Positions 36,416 through 45,974 of a stretch of 64,000 bases of DNA are shown here, piece after piece (within the stretch, counting starts at the first letter, position 1; the number at the start of each line of letters is the position of its first letter). The notes below the pieces were generated by a model that was given only the letters and a program-made list of their open reading frames with translations, made no database searches and was not told the origin of the DNA. The DNA is from Pseudarcicella hirudinis (GTDB lineage Bacteria > Bacteroidota > Bacteroidia > Cytophagales > Spirosomataceae). Position numbers and translations under genes: made by a program. The stretch covers positions 62,001 through 126,000 of the forward strand of contig NZ_FOXH01000014.1 in the NCBI RefSeq assembly GCF_900115665.1, written 5' to 3'.

Positions 36416-39400
36416 ATGAAAAAAATTAGACTCTTAAAAACTTCCAGACAATTGCTATTGCTCTCTCTGGTGGGTAGTATCTCTCTGAATGGCTATTCTA
36501 ACGTAGAAAAGAGCACAAATTCGGCTTTTTCTACTACCGCTGAAACACTTTTAACCGAGTTAAAGGGAAAGGTAACTTCTGCAAAAGATGCAACTCCTGT
36601 AGTAGGAGCTTCTGTTTTTCTGAAAGAAAATCCAAGAATCGGAACAAGCACCGATGTTGATGGAAATTTTAAACTTAATGTTCCTGAAAATCTTGAAAAG
36701 GGAAAACTTACCTTAGTGATTAGTACCGTCGGTTTTGAGAAACAGGAAATTGCACTTTCTTCAGGTCAAACGCAGGTTGATGTAACCTTAAAAGAAAGTC
36801 TCCAGGTACTCAGCGAAGTAGTCGTAACAGCTTTAGGCGTAAAAAGAGATAAAAAGGCCCTTGCTTATTCTGTGACTGAAATCAGCGGAGGGGAATTCAC
36901 ACAGGCACGTGAGACCAACCTGGCCAACTCCTTATCCGGTAAGATCGCAGGGGTAAATGCAACAAGCCTTGCCACAGGTGCAGGAGGTTCAAGCCGCGTA
37001 GTAATCCGTGGTAACGGGTCACTTTCCGGGGATAACCAACCTTTATATGTTATCAACGGGATGCCTATTGATAACAGTACTCCGGGTGGAAGCCCTACCA
37101 CTGGTGGTGGCGGTCAAAATGTTGACCGCGGAGATGGTATCGGAGGAATTAACCCTGACGACATTGAAAGTATCAGTGTTCTGAAAGGAGGTACAGCAGC
37201 TGCACTTTATGGTTCAAGAGCTGCCAACGGTGTTATTTTGATTACTACCAAGAAAGGTGCTGTAAAAAAAGGGATTGGCATCGAATATAATTCAACAGCA
37301 ACGATAGATCAGGTAGTTGATTATACCAACTGGCAATATCAGTACGGACAAGGAGATGGTGGGGTAAAACCAACTTCTCAGGCTCAGGCTATCAGCTGGG
37401 GACGCCGTTCCTGGGGTGCAAAAATGGATGGCCAGCCATACATTTCTTTTGATGGTTTACAACATCCTTATTCTCCGCAAAAAAATAATATCAGCAATTT
37501 CTATAATACAGGAACAACGTTCTCAAATACCGTTGCTTTCAGCGGCGGAAATGAAACTACAAGTTTCAGGGCTTCATTGGCTGATATCGACAATAAAAGT
37601 ATTCTGCCAAATTCTACTTTCAACAGAAAGGTTGCAAACCTGAGTCTGAGCTCAAAAATCGGGCAAAGAATTACAATAGACGCTTTGGCACAATACAATC
37701 TTGAAAAAGCCCATAACCGCCCGAGTGCAGGTGATGCCCCCGGAAACCCGAACTGGTCTAACTACATGATTGCCAATACCGTTGACGTTCGTTCTCTCTC
37801 TCCGGGTTATGACGCAAATGGCCGGGAAATTCAATGGAATGAAACACCTTATGCTTCCAACTCTTACTTTGTGGTAAACCGCTACACAAACGACGATACC
37901 AAAAACCGTTTTATCGGTCAGTTTGGCATCAGATATGACATTCTTCAGAATTTATTCATCAAAGGAAATGTCAGCAGGGATTTCTCAAATTACAATTATG
38001 TAGGTATTATCCCAACAGGAACGGTTTATACTACCAATGCTGCCGGAGAATATCAGGGTATAAAGTCTGCTGTAAGCGAGACGAACTCTCTCCTTACATT
38101 GAACTATAATACCAAACTCAGATCTCTTCAGGTTAACGCCATGTTTGGCGGGAACCAACGAAATTTTACCAGAGAAGAAATCTATACAAACGGAACACAG
38201 TACATCATCCCGTTCTTCTATAGTTTCACTAACCTGGCAACTGCAACAACAAGACCTGCCACACAGCGTCTGGCTACAAACTCTTTGTTTGGCTCCCTTG
38301 ACCTTGACTATAAAGGCATTTTATTCCTGAATGCTTCTGCAAGGCAAGACTGGTTCTCGACCCTGGGAATCAAAAATAATACGATCCTTTATCCGGCATT
38401 AGGAAGCAGTTTCATTCTTTCTCAGGCTGTTGAACTTCCTTCTGTTATCAATTATGCTAAACTAAGAGCTTCGTGGGCACAGGTAGGCGGTGGTGTTCCG
38501 GATCCATATACTCTCAATCAGACTTATAGCATGGTAACCAGCAGTGGACAGCCATTGCAACAGATTACAACAACCAATGGAGAATATCTTTTAAATAATC
38601 CGAATCTGAAACCTTTTACTTCTACTACCTATGAAGCCGGACTTGACGCAAAACTCTTCAATAACAAATTAGGCGTCGATCTGACTTATTATCTGAGAAG
38701 AACAACGGACGACATCGTAAAAACGGCCATCTCCGGAACGAGCGGTTATCAGTATTCTTATGTAAACGTCGGACAAGTTGATAATCAGGGAATTGAATTA
38801 CTTTTAACCGGTTCTTTACTCAAAACCAAAAATTTCAGCTGGGATGCCAGTTACAACTTTGCATACAACCAAAACAAGGTGGTAAAACTGGCAGACGGTG
38901 TTAATACAATTCAATTGGCAACCAGCGTCGGTTCCTGGGCTTATGTAAACACAGACATCGGACAGCCTTATGGCATTATCAAAGGTTATACAATGGTAAA
39001 AGATGCCAAAGGAAACATCGTTTACGATACTTCTACCGGTTATCCGATGAAAAGCGGACTTACTCAGATTGGTCAGGGAGTAGCGCCATACACGATGGGG
39101 CTTTCGAATAAATTCAATTACAAAAACTTCTCTCTTGATATCTTATTGGACGGGAAATTCGGAAATGAGGTATTCTCTGTCATGAATGTTTATGCAACCC
39201 GTTTCGGATTGCAGCAAAGTACACTGGCAGGAAGAGAAACTGGTCTGGCACTTTCAGGAGTTACTGCAAGCGGAGATTCTTACTCAAATAATATCCCGGT
39301 TGCTAACCTCCGCTTGTATTACGACAACCTTAAGAACTATTCGAACTTGTTCATTTACGATGGCAGTTTCATCAAACTCCGTCAGATTATTTTCAGCTAT

Positions 39401-39604
39401 CGCATTCCTTCAAATTTCCTGAAGTTTGCTAAAATTCAATCGGCTTCAATCTCATTTGTCGCCAGAAACCTTTTTACGCTTTACAAAAAGACAGAAAACT
39501 TCGATCCTGAATCAAGTTATACCAATAGCAATGCACAAGGTTTTGAAGCATTCGGACTACCAAGAACGAGAAGTTTTGGTCTCAATCTATCTGTCAAATT
39601 CTAA
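36416..39604 (+). CDS. susC: SusC-type TonB-dependent outer-membrane transporter
   Basis: A 1062-residue SusC/RagA protein. After a signal peptide-like start (to about residue 30) comes a carboxypeptidase-regulatory-like beta-sandwich (LLTELKGKVTSAKD...LVISTVGFEKQEI), then the TonB-box region EVVVTALGVKRDKKALAYSVTEI, the plug with LYVINGMPIDN, GINPDDIESISVLKGGTAAALYGSRAANGVILITTKKG, and a large 22-stranded barrel ending LPRTRSFGLNLSVKF, with the C-terminal Phe of outer-membrane proteins. With the SusD partner it imports oligomeric substrates. It is the first gene under the DeoR-type promoter. The substrate cannot be read, but the downstream enzymes suggest amino-sugar or fucose-containing glycans. 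Confidence 0.95.
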   Translation: MKKIRLLKTSRQLLLLSLVGSISLNGYSNVEKSTNSAFSTTAETLLTELKGKVTSAKDATPVVGASVFLKENPRIGTSTDVDGNFKLNVPENLEKGKLTLVISTVGFEKQEIALSSGQTQVDVTLKESLQVLSEVVVTALGVKRDKKALAYSVTEISGGEFTQARETNLANSLSGKIAGVNATSLATGAGGSSRVVIRGNGSLSGDNQPLYVINGMPIDNSTPGGSPTTGGGGQNVDRGDGIGGINPDDIESISVLKGGTAAALYGSRAANGVILITTKKGAVKKGIGIEYNSTATIDQVVDYTNWQYQYGQGDGGVKPTSQAQAISWGRRSWGAKMDGQPYISFDGLQHPYSPQKNNISNFYNTGTTFSNTVAFSGGNETTSFRASLADIDNKSILPNSTFNRKVANLSLSSKIGQRITIDALAQYNLEKAHNRPSAGDAPGNPNWSNYMIANTVDVRSLSPGYDANGREIQWNETPYASNSYFVVNRYTNDDTKNRFIGQFGIRYDILQNLFIKGNVSRDFSNYNYVGIIPTGTVYTTNAAGEYQGIKSAVSETNSLLTLNYNTKLRSLQVNAMFGGNQRNFTREEIYTNGTQYIIPFFYSFTNLATATTRPATQRLATNSLFGSLDLDYKGILFLNASARQDWFSTLGIKNNTILYPALGSSFILSQAVELPSVINYAKLRASWAQVGGGVPDPYTLNQTYSMVTSSGQPLQQITTTNGEYLLNNPNLKPFTSTTYEAGLDAKLFNNKLGVDLTYYLRRTTDDIVKTAISGTSGYQYSYVNVGQVDNQGIELLLTGSLLKTKNFSWDASYNFAYNQNKVVKLADGVNTIQLATSVGSWAYVNTDIGQPYGIIKGYTMVKDAKGNIVYDTSTGYPMKSGLTQIGQGVAPYTMGLSNKFNYKNFSLDILLDGKFGNEVFSVMNVYATRFGLQQSTLAGRETGLALSGVTASGDSYSNNIPVANLRLYYDNLKNYSNLFIYDGSFIKLRQIIFSYRIPSNFLKFAKIQSASISFVARNLFTLYKKTENFDPESSYTNSNAQGFEAFGLPRTRSFGLNLSVKF

Positions 39605-39676
39605 TAGACTTTAAAGACTCAGGATGGCCGGATTACTGGTCAGGGATGATTCTTTCAACAATATTCCTTTAAAAAC

Positions 39677-41206
39677 ATGAAAAATATTTTTAACATAAAA
39701 AATCTCCTCCTCATCTCAGGCATCGCTATGTTAAGCGCCTGCGACAGCGGATTTGAAGAATTAAATGTAAACCCGGATACTTCTCCGATTATTGTTCCTT
39801 CTTACATGTTTACCAAGGCTCAGTATGATGCTTTGAATAACAGCTGTGCAAGCACATACGAATTTGCCTGCGGAGGATCTGTGCAGCACTTTGCTACTTA
39901 CAAGGATGTTCCGGGAATTGGTGATAAATACTTTTTTTCTCAGGGAACCTATCCGTATGATTTTTTTACAAACGCTTATCCGCTTTCAGTAAACGAAATC
40001 TCAACGGTTATCAGAACAGTAAAAACAGATGCGGGCCAGTCTAATTTATATGCTATCGCAAGAATCTGGAAAGCTTATACATTTCACCGGATTACAGATT
40101 TATACGGAGACATTCCGTATTCTCAGGCCGGAGAGGGTTATGCAAGTTCTAATTTCACTCCGAAATATGATACCCAGCAAAGTATTTACCTTGATTTACT
40201 CAATGAACTTGATCAGGCAGCCAGCTCTCTGGATGCTTCAAAAACATCTTATGCCAGTGCAGATTTAGTTTATGGCGGTGATGTGAACAAGTGGAAAAAG
40301 TTTGCTTATTCACTAATGTTCCGTCTGTCGATGCGAATAACAAAAGTTGATCCTTCTACTGCTAAAACATGGGCACAAAAAGCTATTGCCGGAGGAATTA
40401 TCCTGAATGATGCAGACCTTGCAAAAGTTGCCTTTGTGGCAGGCGGACAGGATATCAATAAAAATCCCGTATCATTGGCTTTAAGATCAAATAATTATGC
40501 AGTCGCTAATGGAAATGACAACACTGAAGGAGGGAAATTTGCTTCGACATTTATTTCATATCTTAAAACAAACAACGATCCGAGACTAAGTTCTCTTGCC
40601 GTAGTGTGGGTGAATAAAGTACAGGATACCACCAGTACAATTCAGAAAGGAATGCAAAATGGTTTATTACAAAAGCCATCAGATTTCGGAACATATTCAG
40701 AACCCAATATAAATACAGTTCTCAAATTAGATGCACCGATGATTATCCTCAGTAATGCCGAAATGAATCTTTTAATGGCTGAAGCTATTATCAGAGGCTG
40801 GGCCAGCGGAGATGCTTCTGCCTTTTTCAATAACGGCATTACCGCATCTATGAAAAGCATGGCTTTGTACGGGGATGCTTCGGCGATTAACAGTGCGAAA
40901 ATTAACGGTTACCTCAGCAAACATGCTTTTACCACAGGATTTGATGCACAACTGGAGCAAATTCATACACAAATGTGGGTTTCTCTTTTCCCTGATGAAG
41001 TAGAGGCATATTCTAATTGGCGCAGAACCGGATATCCGAAATTAACGCCTGTTAATATCACCGGTAACCTTACCAACGGAACCATCCCAAGAAGATTGCT
41101 GTACCCTTTGGCAGAGGAAAACCTAAACGGTCCGAACTTCAAGGCGGCAGTAGCCCGTCAGGGTGCAAATACACTTACGACGCGTATTTGGTGGGATAAA
41201 CAGTAA
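39677..41206 (+). CDS. susD: SusD/RagB-family surface glycan-binding lipoprotein
   Basis: A 509-residue lipoprotein with lipobox LSAC, Cys22 as lipidation site, exposed on the outer surface over the SusC barrel. The TPR-like alpha-helical body includes FEELNVNPDTSP, RIWKAYTFHRITDLYGDIPYSQAG, TPKYDTQQSIYLDLLNELDQA and MFRLSMRITKVDPSTAK. These match the SusD-like group with the NPD and DLYGDIPYS signatures. It is 72 bp after susC. A 52-bp palindrome lies right after its stop, so transcription into the GntP gene may be reduced. Confidence 0.95.
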   Translation: MKNIFNIKNLLLISGIAMLSACDSGFEELNVNPDTSPIIVPSYMFTKAQYDALNNSCASTYEFACGGSVQHFATYKDVPGIGDKYFFSQGTYPYDFFTNAYPLSVNEISTVIRTVKTDAGQSNLYAIARIWKAYTFHRITDLYGDIPYSQAGEGYASSNFTPKYDTQQSIYLDLLNELDQAASSLDASKTSYASADLVYGGDVNKWKKFAYSLMFRLSMRITKVDPSTAKTWAQKAIAGGIILNDADLAKVAFVAGGQDINKNPVSLALRSNNYAVANGNDNTEGGKFASTFISYLKTNNDPRLSSLAVVWVNKVQDTTSTIQKGMQNGLLQKPSDFGTYSEPNINTVLKLDAPMIILSNAEMNLLMAEAIIRGWASGDASAFFNNGITASMKSMALYGDASAINSAKINGYLSKHAFTTGFDAQLEQIHTQMWVSLFPDEVEAYSNWRRTGYPKLTPVNITGNLTNGTIPRRLLYPLAEENLNGPNFKAAVARQGANTLTTRIWWDKQ

Positions 41207-41210
41207 GATC

Positions 41211-41262
41211 ATATTTTCAATCTTATTGGGGTATCCGGATACCTCAATAAGATTGAAAATAT
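41211..41262 (+). repeat. Near-perfect 52-bp palindrome after susD
   Basis: Two 26-bp arms (41211-41236 and 41237-41262) match with a single G/T wobble and no loop. The RNA would form an exceptionally long hairpin directly behind the susD stop. No U-run follows (ACAAC...), so it may act as a transcript-end stabiliser or processing site, or as a partial terminator that lowers expression of the downstream genes. Confidence 0.75.
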
Positions 41263-41341
41263 ACAACATTCAGTAAAAAATTGTATTTTCACAAGGCAGA
41301 TAACAAAACCCCTGAAAATCGTATTAACCTATCTCTAACGA

Positions 41342-42655
41342 ATGACACTCTTTATTGTACTAGCCAGTATCGGACTCCTTGTGTTACTTATCACACTGGG
41401 AAAACTCAATCCTTTTTTAGCATTTCTGGTTGTTTCCATCGTTGCAGGTTTATCCCTCGGAATTCCTTTGTCTGACATTACAAAATCTGTTCAGAAAGGT
41501 ATCGGAGATATGCTCGGGTCTCTGATTATTATTATTTCACTGGGAGCAATGCTTGGGAAGCTGGTAGCAGAAAGCGGCGCGGCACAAAAGATTGCATCCG
41601 TAATGATGAAGATTTTCGGTGTAAAGTATATTCAGTGGGGATTAGTCTGTACAGGTTTTATCATAGGTATTCCCTTATTTTACAATGTTGGTTTTGTTTT
41701 AATGATCCCACTGATTTTCTCAGTGGTTTATCAATATAAACTTCCTGCTATTTATATCGGCTTACCGATGCTTGCCTCTCTGTCTGTGGCACATGGCTTT
41801 CTGCCTCCGCATCCTTCTCCGGCTGCTTTGGTTGGGCAATTTCATGCAGATATGGGTAAAACTTTACTTTATGGTATCTCTATCGCAATTCCCTCAATAA
41901 TTATTGCCGGACCTCTTTTTTCACAAACCCTGAAAAAAATCAAGGCAAATCCTCCGGAAGCATTCCTCAGTGATAATTTACCGGAAGATCAGTTACCGGG
42001 TGGACTAAACAGTTTTTTTACTTCCCTGCTTCCTGTGTTTCTTCTGGCCTTTACAACCATTGTTTCCTCTCTTTTTCCACAGAATGAAACCGTTAAAGGC
42101 ATTTGTCATTTCATTGGAGATCCGGCCATTGTAATGCTTATTGCAGTTACAGTTGCTACTTTCACTTTGGGTTCAGGCTTAGGAAAGAGCATTAAATCAG
42201 TGATGGAGACTTATGGCGAATCTATCAAAGATATTGCAATGTGTTTACTCATTATCGGTGGTTCCGGAGCATTAAAACAGGTTTTGGTTGATTCCGGAGT
42301 AAGCAAGGAAATTGCCGGAAGTCTTCAGAACTGGAATATACATCCTTTGGTTCTAGGCTGGCTTATTTCTGCTTTTATCAGAGTCTGTCTGGGTTCTGCT
42401 ACCGTTGCCGGTTTAACAACAGCCGGAATTATTGCACCAATGTTAAATGATTTACATGTCGATCCTAACCTCATGGTATTGTCTGTCGGAGTGGGCAGCC
42501 TGATGTTCTCTCACGTAAATGATCCGGGATTCTGGCTTTTCAAAGAATATTTCAATATCAGTATTAAAGATACCATCCGTTCCTGGTCTATGATGGAAAC
42601 CATTGTTTCCGTAACCGGATTAATTGGTGTCATGATTTTAAATACATTCATTTAG
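41342..42655 (+). CDS. GntP-family gluconate/aldonate:H+ symporter
   Basis: A 437-residue permease with about 12-14 hydrophobic segments. Family signatures are SLGAMLGKLVAESGAAQKIA, the conserved GFIIGIPLFYNVGFVLMIPLIF, AHGFLPPHPSPAA and, near the C-terminus, FIRVCLGSATVAGLTTAGIIAP and LSVGVGSLMFSHVNDPGFWLFKEYF. GntP members import gluconate, 2-keto-3-deoxygluconate, D-serine or related sugar acids. Together with the downstream PfkB kinase and KDPG aldolase, a sugar acid or 2-amino sugar acid is the likely cargo. It is 135 bp after susD, with a long hairpin in between. Confidence 0.92.
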   Translation: MTLFIVLASIGLLVLLITLGKLNPFLAFLVVSIVAGLSLGIPLSDITKSVQKGIGDMLGSLIIIISLGAMLGKLVAESGAAQKIASVMMKIFGVKYIQWGLVCTGFIIGIPLFYNVGFVLMIPLIFSVVYQYKLPAIYIGLPMLASLSVAHGFLPPHPSPAALVGQFHADMGKTLLYGISIAIPSIIIAGPLFSQTLKKIKANPPEAFLSDNLPEDQLPGGLNSFFTSLLPVFLLAFTTIVSSLFPQNETVKGICHFIGDPAIVMLIAVTVATFTLGSGLGKSIKSVMETYGESIKDIAMCLLIIGGSGALKQVLVDSGVSKEIAGSLQNWNIHPLVLGWLISAFIRVCLGSATVAGLTTAGIIAPMLNDLHVDPNLMVLSVGVGSLMFSHVNDPGFWLFKEYFNISIKDTIRSWSMMETIVSVTGLIGVMILNTFI

Positions 42656-42708
42656 ACAGTTTTCAGGGGTTTTCCTGTAAAAGTGTATTATTTATCTGAC
42701 CAACCGAA

Positions 42709-44070
42709 ATGCAATTTAAACGAATCATATTCTCCTTATTTCTCCTGCTCACCGGGCTTGGTATCAAAGCCCAGAAAGTGCAGGTTATTAACAAACCCGA
42801 AAGAGTAAACTGGTTTCAGGACCTGGGATTTGGTATGTTCATTCACTGGAACGTGGATGTTTCTCTTGGTGCGGTAATCAGCCATTCTCTGGCAGGAGCC
42901 TCTGATGAATATGTTGAAAAATATATTTCGGAGCTTCCGAAATTCTTCAATCCGGAAAAATTTAATCCGGATGAATGGGCCAAAATGGCAAAACTTGCCG
43001 GGATGAAATATGTAGTTCTTACCACCAAACATCATTCAGGTTTTTGTCTTTTTAACACAAAAACCACCGATTTCAATGTCATGAATACTCCTTTTAAAAG
43101 GGATATTACCAAAGAAGTCATTGAAGCTTTCAGAAAACAGGGAATCGCCATTGGTATTTACTTTTCCCCGGAAGATTTTTATTATTTTCACAAAAACAGA
43201 ATCCAGATCGGACGCTTACAGCTTCCCGAGCATTTTCCGGCAAAAAACCCCGGTTTGATGGATTATGATAAAAAACAATTACAGGAATTACTTACCAATT
43301 ATGGCAAAATTGACATTTTGTTTATTGATGGTCCCGGCGACGGACTTCGTGAATATGCATGGAGCATCAATCCTGACCTGGTAATTACCCGGGATGCGAT
43401 GACTACTCCGGAACAAAACACCCCGGATGAGCCCATGCCAAGACCGTGGGAAGCTTGCTATACCATGGGAACAGACTGGCAGTATAAGCCCACCAATGAT
43501 CCTCATAAATCAGGCACTCAGATTATCAACATGCTGATTGAAATGAGAGCAAAAGGTGGTAATTTTCTTCTGAATATCGGCCCTAAACAAGACGGGGAAA
43601 TTCAGATTGAACAGCAGGCGCTTCTACAGGAAATAGCCCTTTGGAATTTCGCCAATTCTGAAGCCATTTATGCCATAAAACCTTTGCCTGTTGTGCGTGA
43701 AGAAAATATCTGGTATGCACAGTCGAATGACGAAAAGTACATTTATGCCTTTGTGACAAGAAACGGTTATGAAGACTGGAAGTATGGCAGCCGCAAGAAT
43801 TTTGTCTTAACACATATCGAAGGAAATACGAATACAAAAGTTAGTATTTTGGGTTATAAAAGTGAGCTCGTTGAATATAAAAAGGGTTTTGATGCCAAAA
43901 CGTACCTTTCTCCTACTCCTATCGGGCTGGTAATAAGTGCCGTAAATGGCCAGAGATTTTATACAAATAATCAATGGGGCAATGCGGTAGTACTGAAAAT
44001 TGAAAATGCGAAGTTTAGAAAATTAAATTCTCCCAATGCAATACAAAGCAGTATTGACGGAGCAAAATAA
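42709..44070 (+). CDS. GH29 alpha-L-fucosidase-like glycosidase, exported
   Basis: A 453-residue enzyme with a signal peptide (IIFSLFLLLTGLGIKAQ). Family 29 elements are GFGMFIHWNVDVSLGA, LAGMKYVVLTTKHHSGFCLF, TKTTDFNVMNTPF, and GIYFSPEDFYY. The nucleophile is D207, in IDILFIDGPGD. The second half has GGNFLLNIGPKQDGEI and a beta-sandwich domain. It would release alpha-linked fucose in the periplasm. Where most GH29 enzymes have a WFDG or LWNDG nucleophile strand, this has FIDG, so a substrate other than simple fucosides is possible. It is 53 bp after the GntP gene. Confidence 0.87.
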   Translation: MQFKRIIFSLFLLLTGLGIKAQKVQVINKPERVNWFQDLGFGMFIHWNVDVSLGAVISHSLAGASDEYVEKYISELPKFFNPEKFNPDEWAKMAKLAGMKYVVLTTKHHSGFCLFNTKTTDFNVMNTPFKRDITKEVIEAFRKQGIAIGIYFSPEDFYYFHKNRIQIGRLQLPEHFPAKNPGLMDYDKKQLQELLTNYGKIDILFIDGPGDGLREYAWSINPDLVITRDAMTTPEQNTPDEPMPRPWEACYTMGTDWQYKPTNDPHKSGTQIINMLIEMRAKGGNFLLNIGPKQDGEIQIEQQALLQEIALWNFANSEAIYAIKPLPVVREENIWYAQSNDEKYIYAFVTRNGYEDWKYGSRKNFVLTHIEGNTNTKVSILGYKSELVEYKKGFDAKTYLSPTPIGLVISAVNGQRFYTNNQWGNAVVLKIENAKFRKLNSPNAIQSSIDGAK

Positions 44071-44285
44071 GTCAGCACATTGCAACAGTAATAAAGGAAA
44101 CACAGAGCAACTATAAATTATCGGTTATCTGTCATTTATAGTTTCACGAAACCTCTTTAAATAGCAGTCGATTCTGACTTGAAACTACAGGTAATTATCC
44201 TCTTTTTGAACAAAAAACAAATTAACCGGCATATTAAAAACCAATCTCAACTTTAATTTTTAAAACAAAACCAATTAATTACAAA

Positions 44286-44756
44286 ATGGAACAACTAACA
44301 CCCGAGCAGTCTTTTGCAAAACTCGGATTATCCTTACCTCCGGCACCTCTACCTCTTGGCGTTTACAAACCGTTTTTGATTGACGGTAAATATTTATATG
44401 TTTCCGGGCATGGTCCGGTTCAGGATGATAAGAGCCTGATCATCGGAAGAATAGGAAGAGACATGGACATTGAGGCGGGGAAATTAGCCGCTCGTCAGGT
44501 AGGCCTTACCATTCTTTCAACTATTAAAACCCATGTGGGAAGCCTTGATAAAGTAAAAAGAGTTATCAAGATTTTAGGAATGGTTAACGGTGTCTCTGAA
44601 TTTGAAAGACACCCTTATGTTATTAATGGCTGTAGTGAACTTTTTGCGCAGATCTGGGGAGAAGAAAACGGAATCGGTGTAAGAAGTGCAGTTGGTATGG
44701 GGACATTACCTGATAATATTCCCGTGGAAATTGAAGCATTATTCGAATTACATTAA
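44286..44756 (+). CDS. RidA-family (YjgF/Rid) imine deaminase
   Basis: A 156-residue RidA protein, about 30 residues longer than E. coli RidA because of an N-terminal extension (TPEQSFAKLGLSLPPAPLP). The active-site Arg is R133 (GVRSAVGMGTLPD), with the partner Glu near E148 (VEIEAL), and VSGHGPVQDD forms the pocket. RidA enzymes hydrolyse enamine/imine intermediates such as 2-aminoacrylate released by PLP dehydratases to 2-keto acids. Its placement with the D-TA/D-serine dehydratase-like gene and a 2-keto-3-deoxy acid kinase suggests a dedicated role in completing amine loss. It is 215 bp after the GH29 gene. Confidence 0.9.
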   Translation: MEQLTPEQSFAKLGLSLPPAPLPLGVYKPFLIDGKYLYVSGHGPVQDDKSLIIGRIGRDMDIEAGKLAARQVGLTILSTIKTHVGSLDKVKRVIKILGMVNGVSEFERHPYVINGCSELFAQIWGEENGIGVRSAVGMGTLPDNIPVEIEALFELH

Positions 44757-44856
44757 ATTGCAATAAGGAACCCGGAAGGAGATATCTCTCTAATGTGGAT
44801 AAACTCCTTCCTGTTGTTCATTTTTATTCAAAACAAATTTCCAAAATTAAAAAGCT

Positions 44857-45894
44857 ATGTCTTTTATTCACAATCCTAATCCGCAAGTCGCAGCTTTTGG
44901 CGAATTGATGATGAGATTGAGTTGCCCCAACGGATTGAGATTTGCGCAAGCGGATTCCTTTGACACCTATTACGCAGGAGCCGAAGCAAATGTCTGCGTC
45001 TTATTGTCGAGATTGGGAGTAAGTACACGCTACATAACCCGTTTACCGGAAAATGATCTGGGTTATACTGCCGCAGACCACCTTCAAAGAAACAGCATTG
45101 ATACCTCATCAATACTTTGGAATGGTCAGAAACTGGGACTTTATTTTACTGAAAACGGAAACTCCATCCGTACCACACGGGTAATTTATGACCGTAAGAA
45201 TACAGCTTTTACTACCTTAAAAAAGGGAGAGATTGATTGGAAAAAGGCATTGAACGGCGCTAAATATTTTCATTGGTCAGGTATTGCAGCTGCTGTTTCC
45301 GAAAGTGCCATGGAAGTTTGTAAAGAAGGTATTCAGGCTGCCAAAGAAATGGGACTGATCATTTCTGCCGATTTTAATTACCGCTCTACTTTATGGGATT
45401 ATGGCAAACATCCTTCAGAGATTATGCCTGAACTGCTTCAATACAGCGATATGGTAGTCGCAGACCTTGATTCAGCCAATGTTTATTTAGGAGTAGAAAC
45501 CGATAAAAATGCCGAAACAGAGGTAAGATTTGAGCAATGTGCCAATGCCCTGAAACAGCATATCCCCTCATTAAAAACCCTCGGGATGAGTTTCAGAAAA
45601 TCCGGGGAGAACTTCCTGCATCAATACTCCGGCGCAATTATGCACGAAGGAGGATTACATTTTTCTAAAATCCATACCCTTCCTGCCATTACAGATCAGA
45701 TTGGCAGCGGCGATGCTTTTACAGCGGGTCTGCTGTTTTCAAGGATTAACAATTATGAACCTTCTGAAGCAATCAATTTTGCAACGGCCTGCGGAGTAAT
45801 TAAGCAAAGTATCAAAGGTGATTTTGCTCTTATCAGAAAAGAAGAAGTAGAATCCCTTGTTAAAAGCGGAATTTCAGGAAGGATTCTCAGGTAA
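44857..45894 (+). CDS. kdgK: PfkB-family sugar kinase, likely 2-keto-3-deoxygluconate kinase
   Basis: A 345-residue ribokinase-fold enzyme. The sugar-binding N-terminus FGELMMRLSCPNGLRFAQADSF and YAGAEANVCVLLSRLG are typical of KDG kinases, which have this GAEANVA segment. The conserved anion hole and catalytic base are in ITDQIGSGDAFTAGL with D286. It would phosphorylate 2-keto-3-deoxygluconate to KDPG. It lies 80 bp upstream of the KDPG aldolase gene, which consumes that product, and downstream of RidA. Other PfkB substrates cannot be excluded without a model. Confidence 0.85.
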   Translation: MSFIHNPNPQVAAFGELMMRLSCPNGLRFAQADSFDTYYAGAEANVCVLLSRLGVSTRYITRLPENDLGYTAADHLQRNSIDTSSILWNGQKLGLYFTENGNSIRTTRVIYDRKNTAFTTLKKGEIDWKKALNGAKYFHWSGIAAAVSESAMEVCKEGIQAAKEMGLIISADFNYRSTLWDYGKHPSEIMPELLQYSDMVVADLDSANVYLGVETDKNAETEVRFEQCANALKQHIPSLKTLGMSFRKSGENFLHQYSGAIMHEGGLHFSKIHTLPAITDQIGSGDAFTAGLLFSRINNYEPSEAINFATACGVIKQSIKGDFALIRKEEVESLVKSGISGRILR

Positions 45895-45974
45895 GAGACG
45901 ATATGATAAACCCTGAATAGCCGGGATAATTGACAAAAAATCACCTCGTTTTCCTCCTATCAATTTACAGAAAA

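Noticed and set aside
45930-45974. Longer KDPG aldolase start at a TTG
   Set aside because: The leader does not fit the family, and ATG 45975 gives the normal Eda N-terminus.
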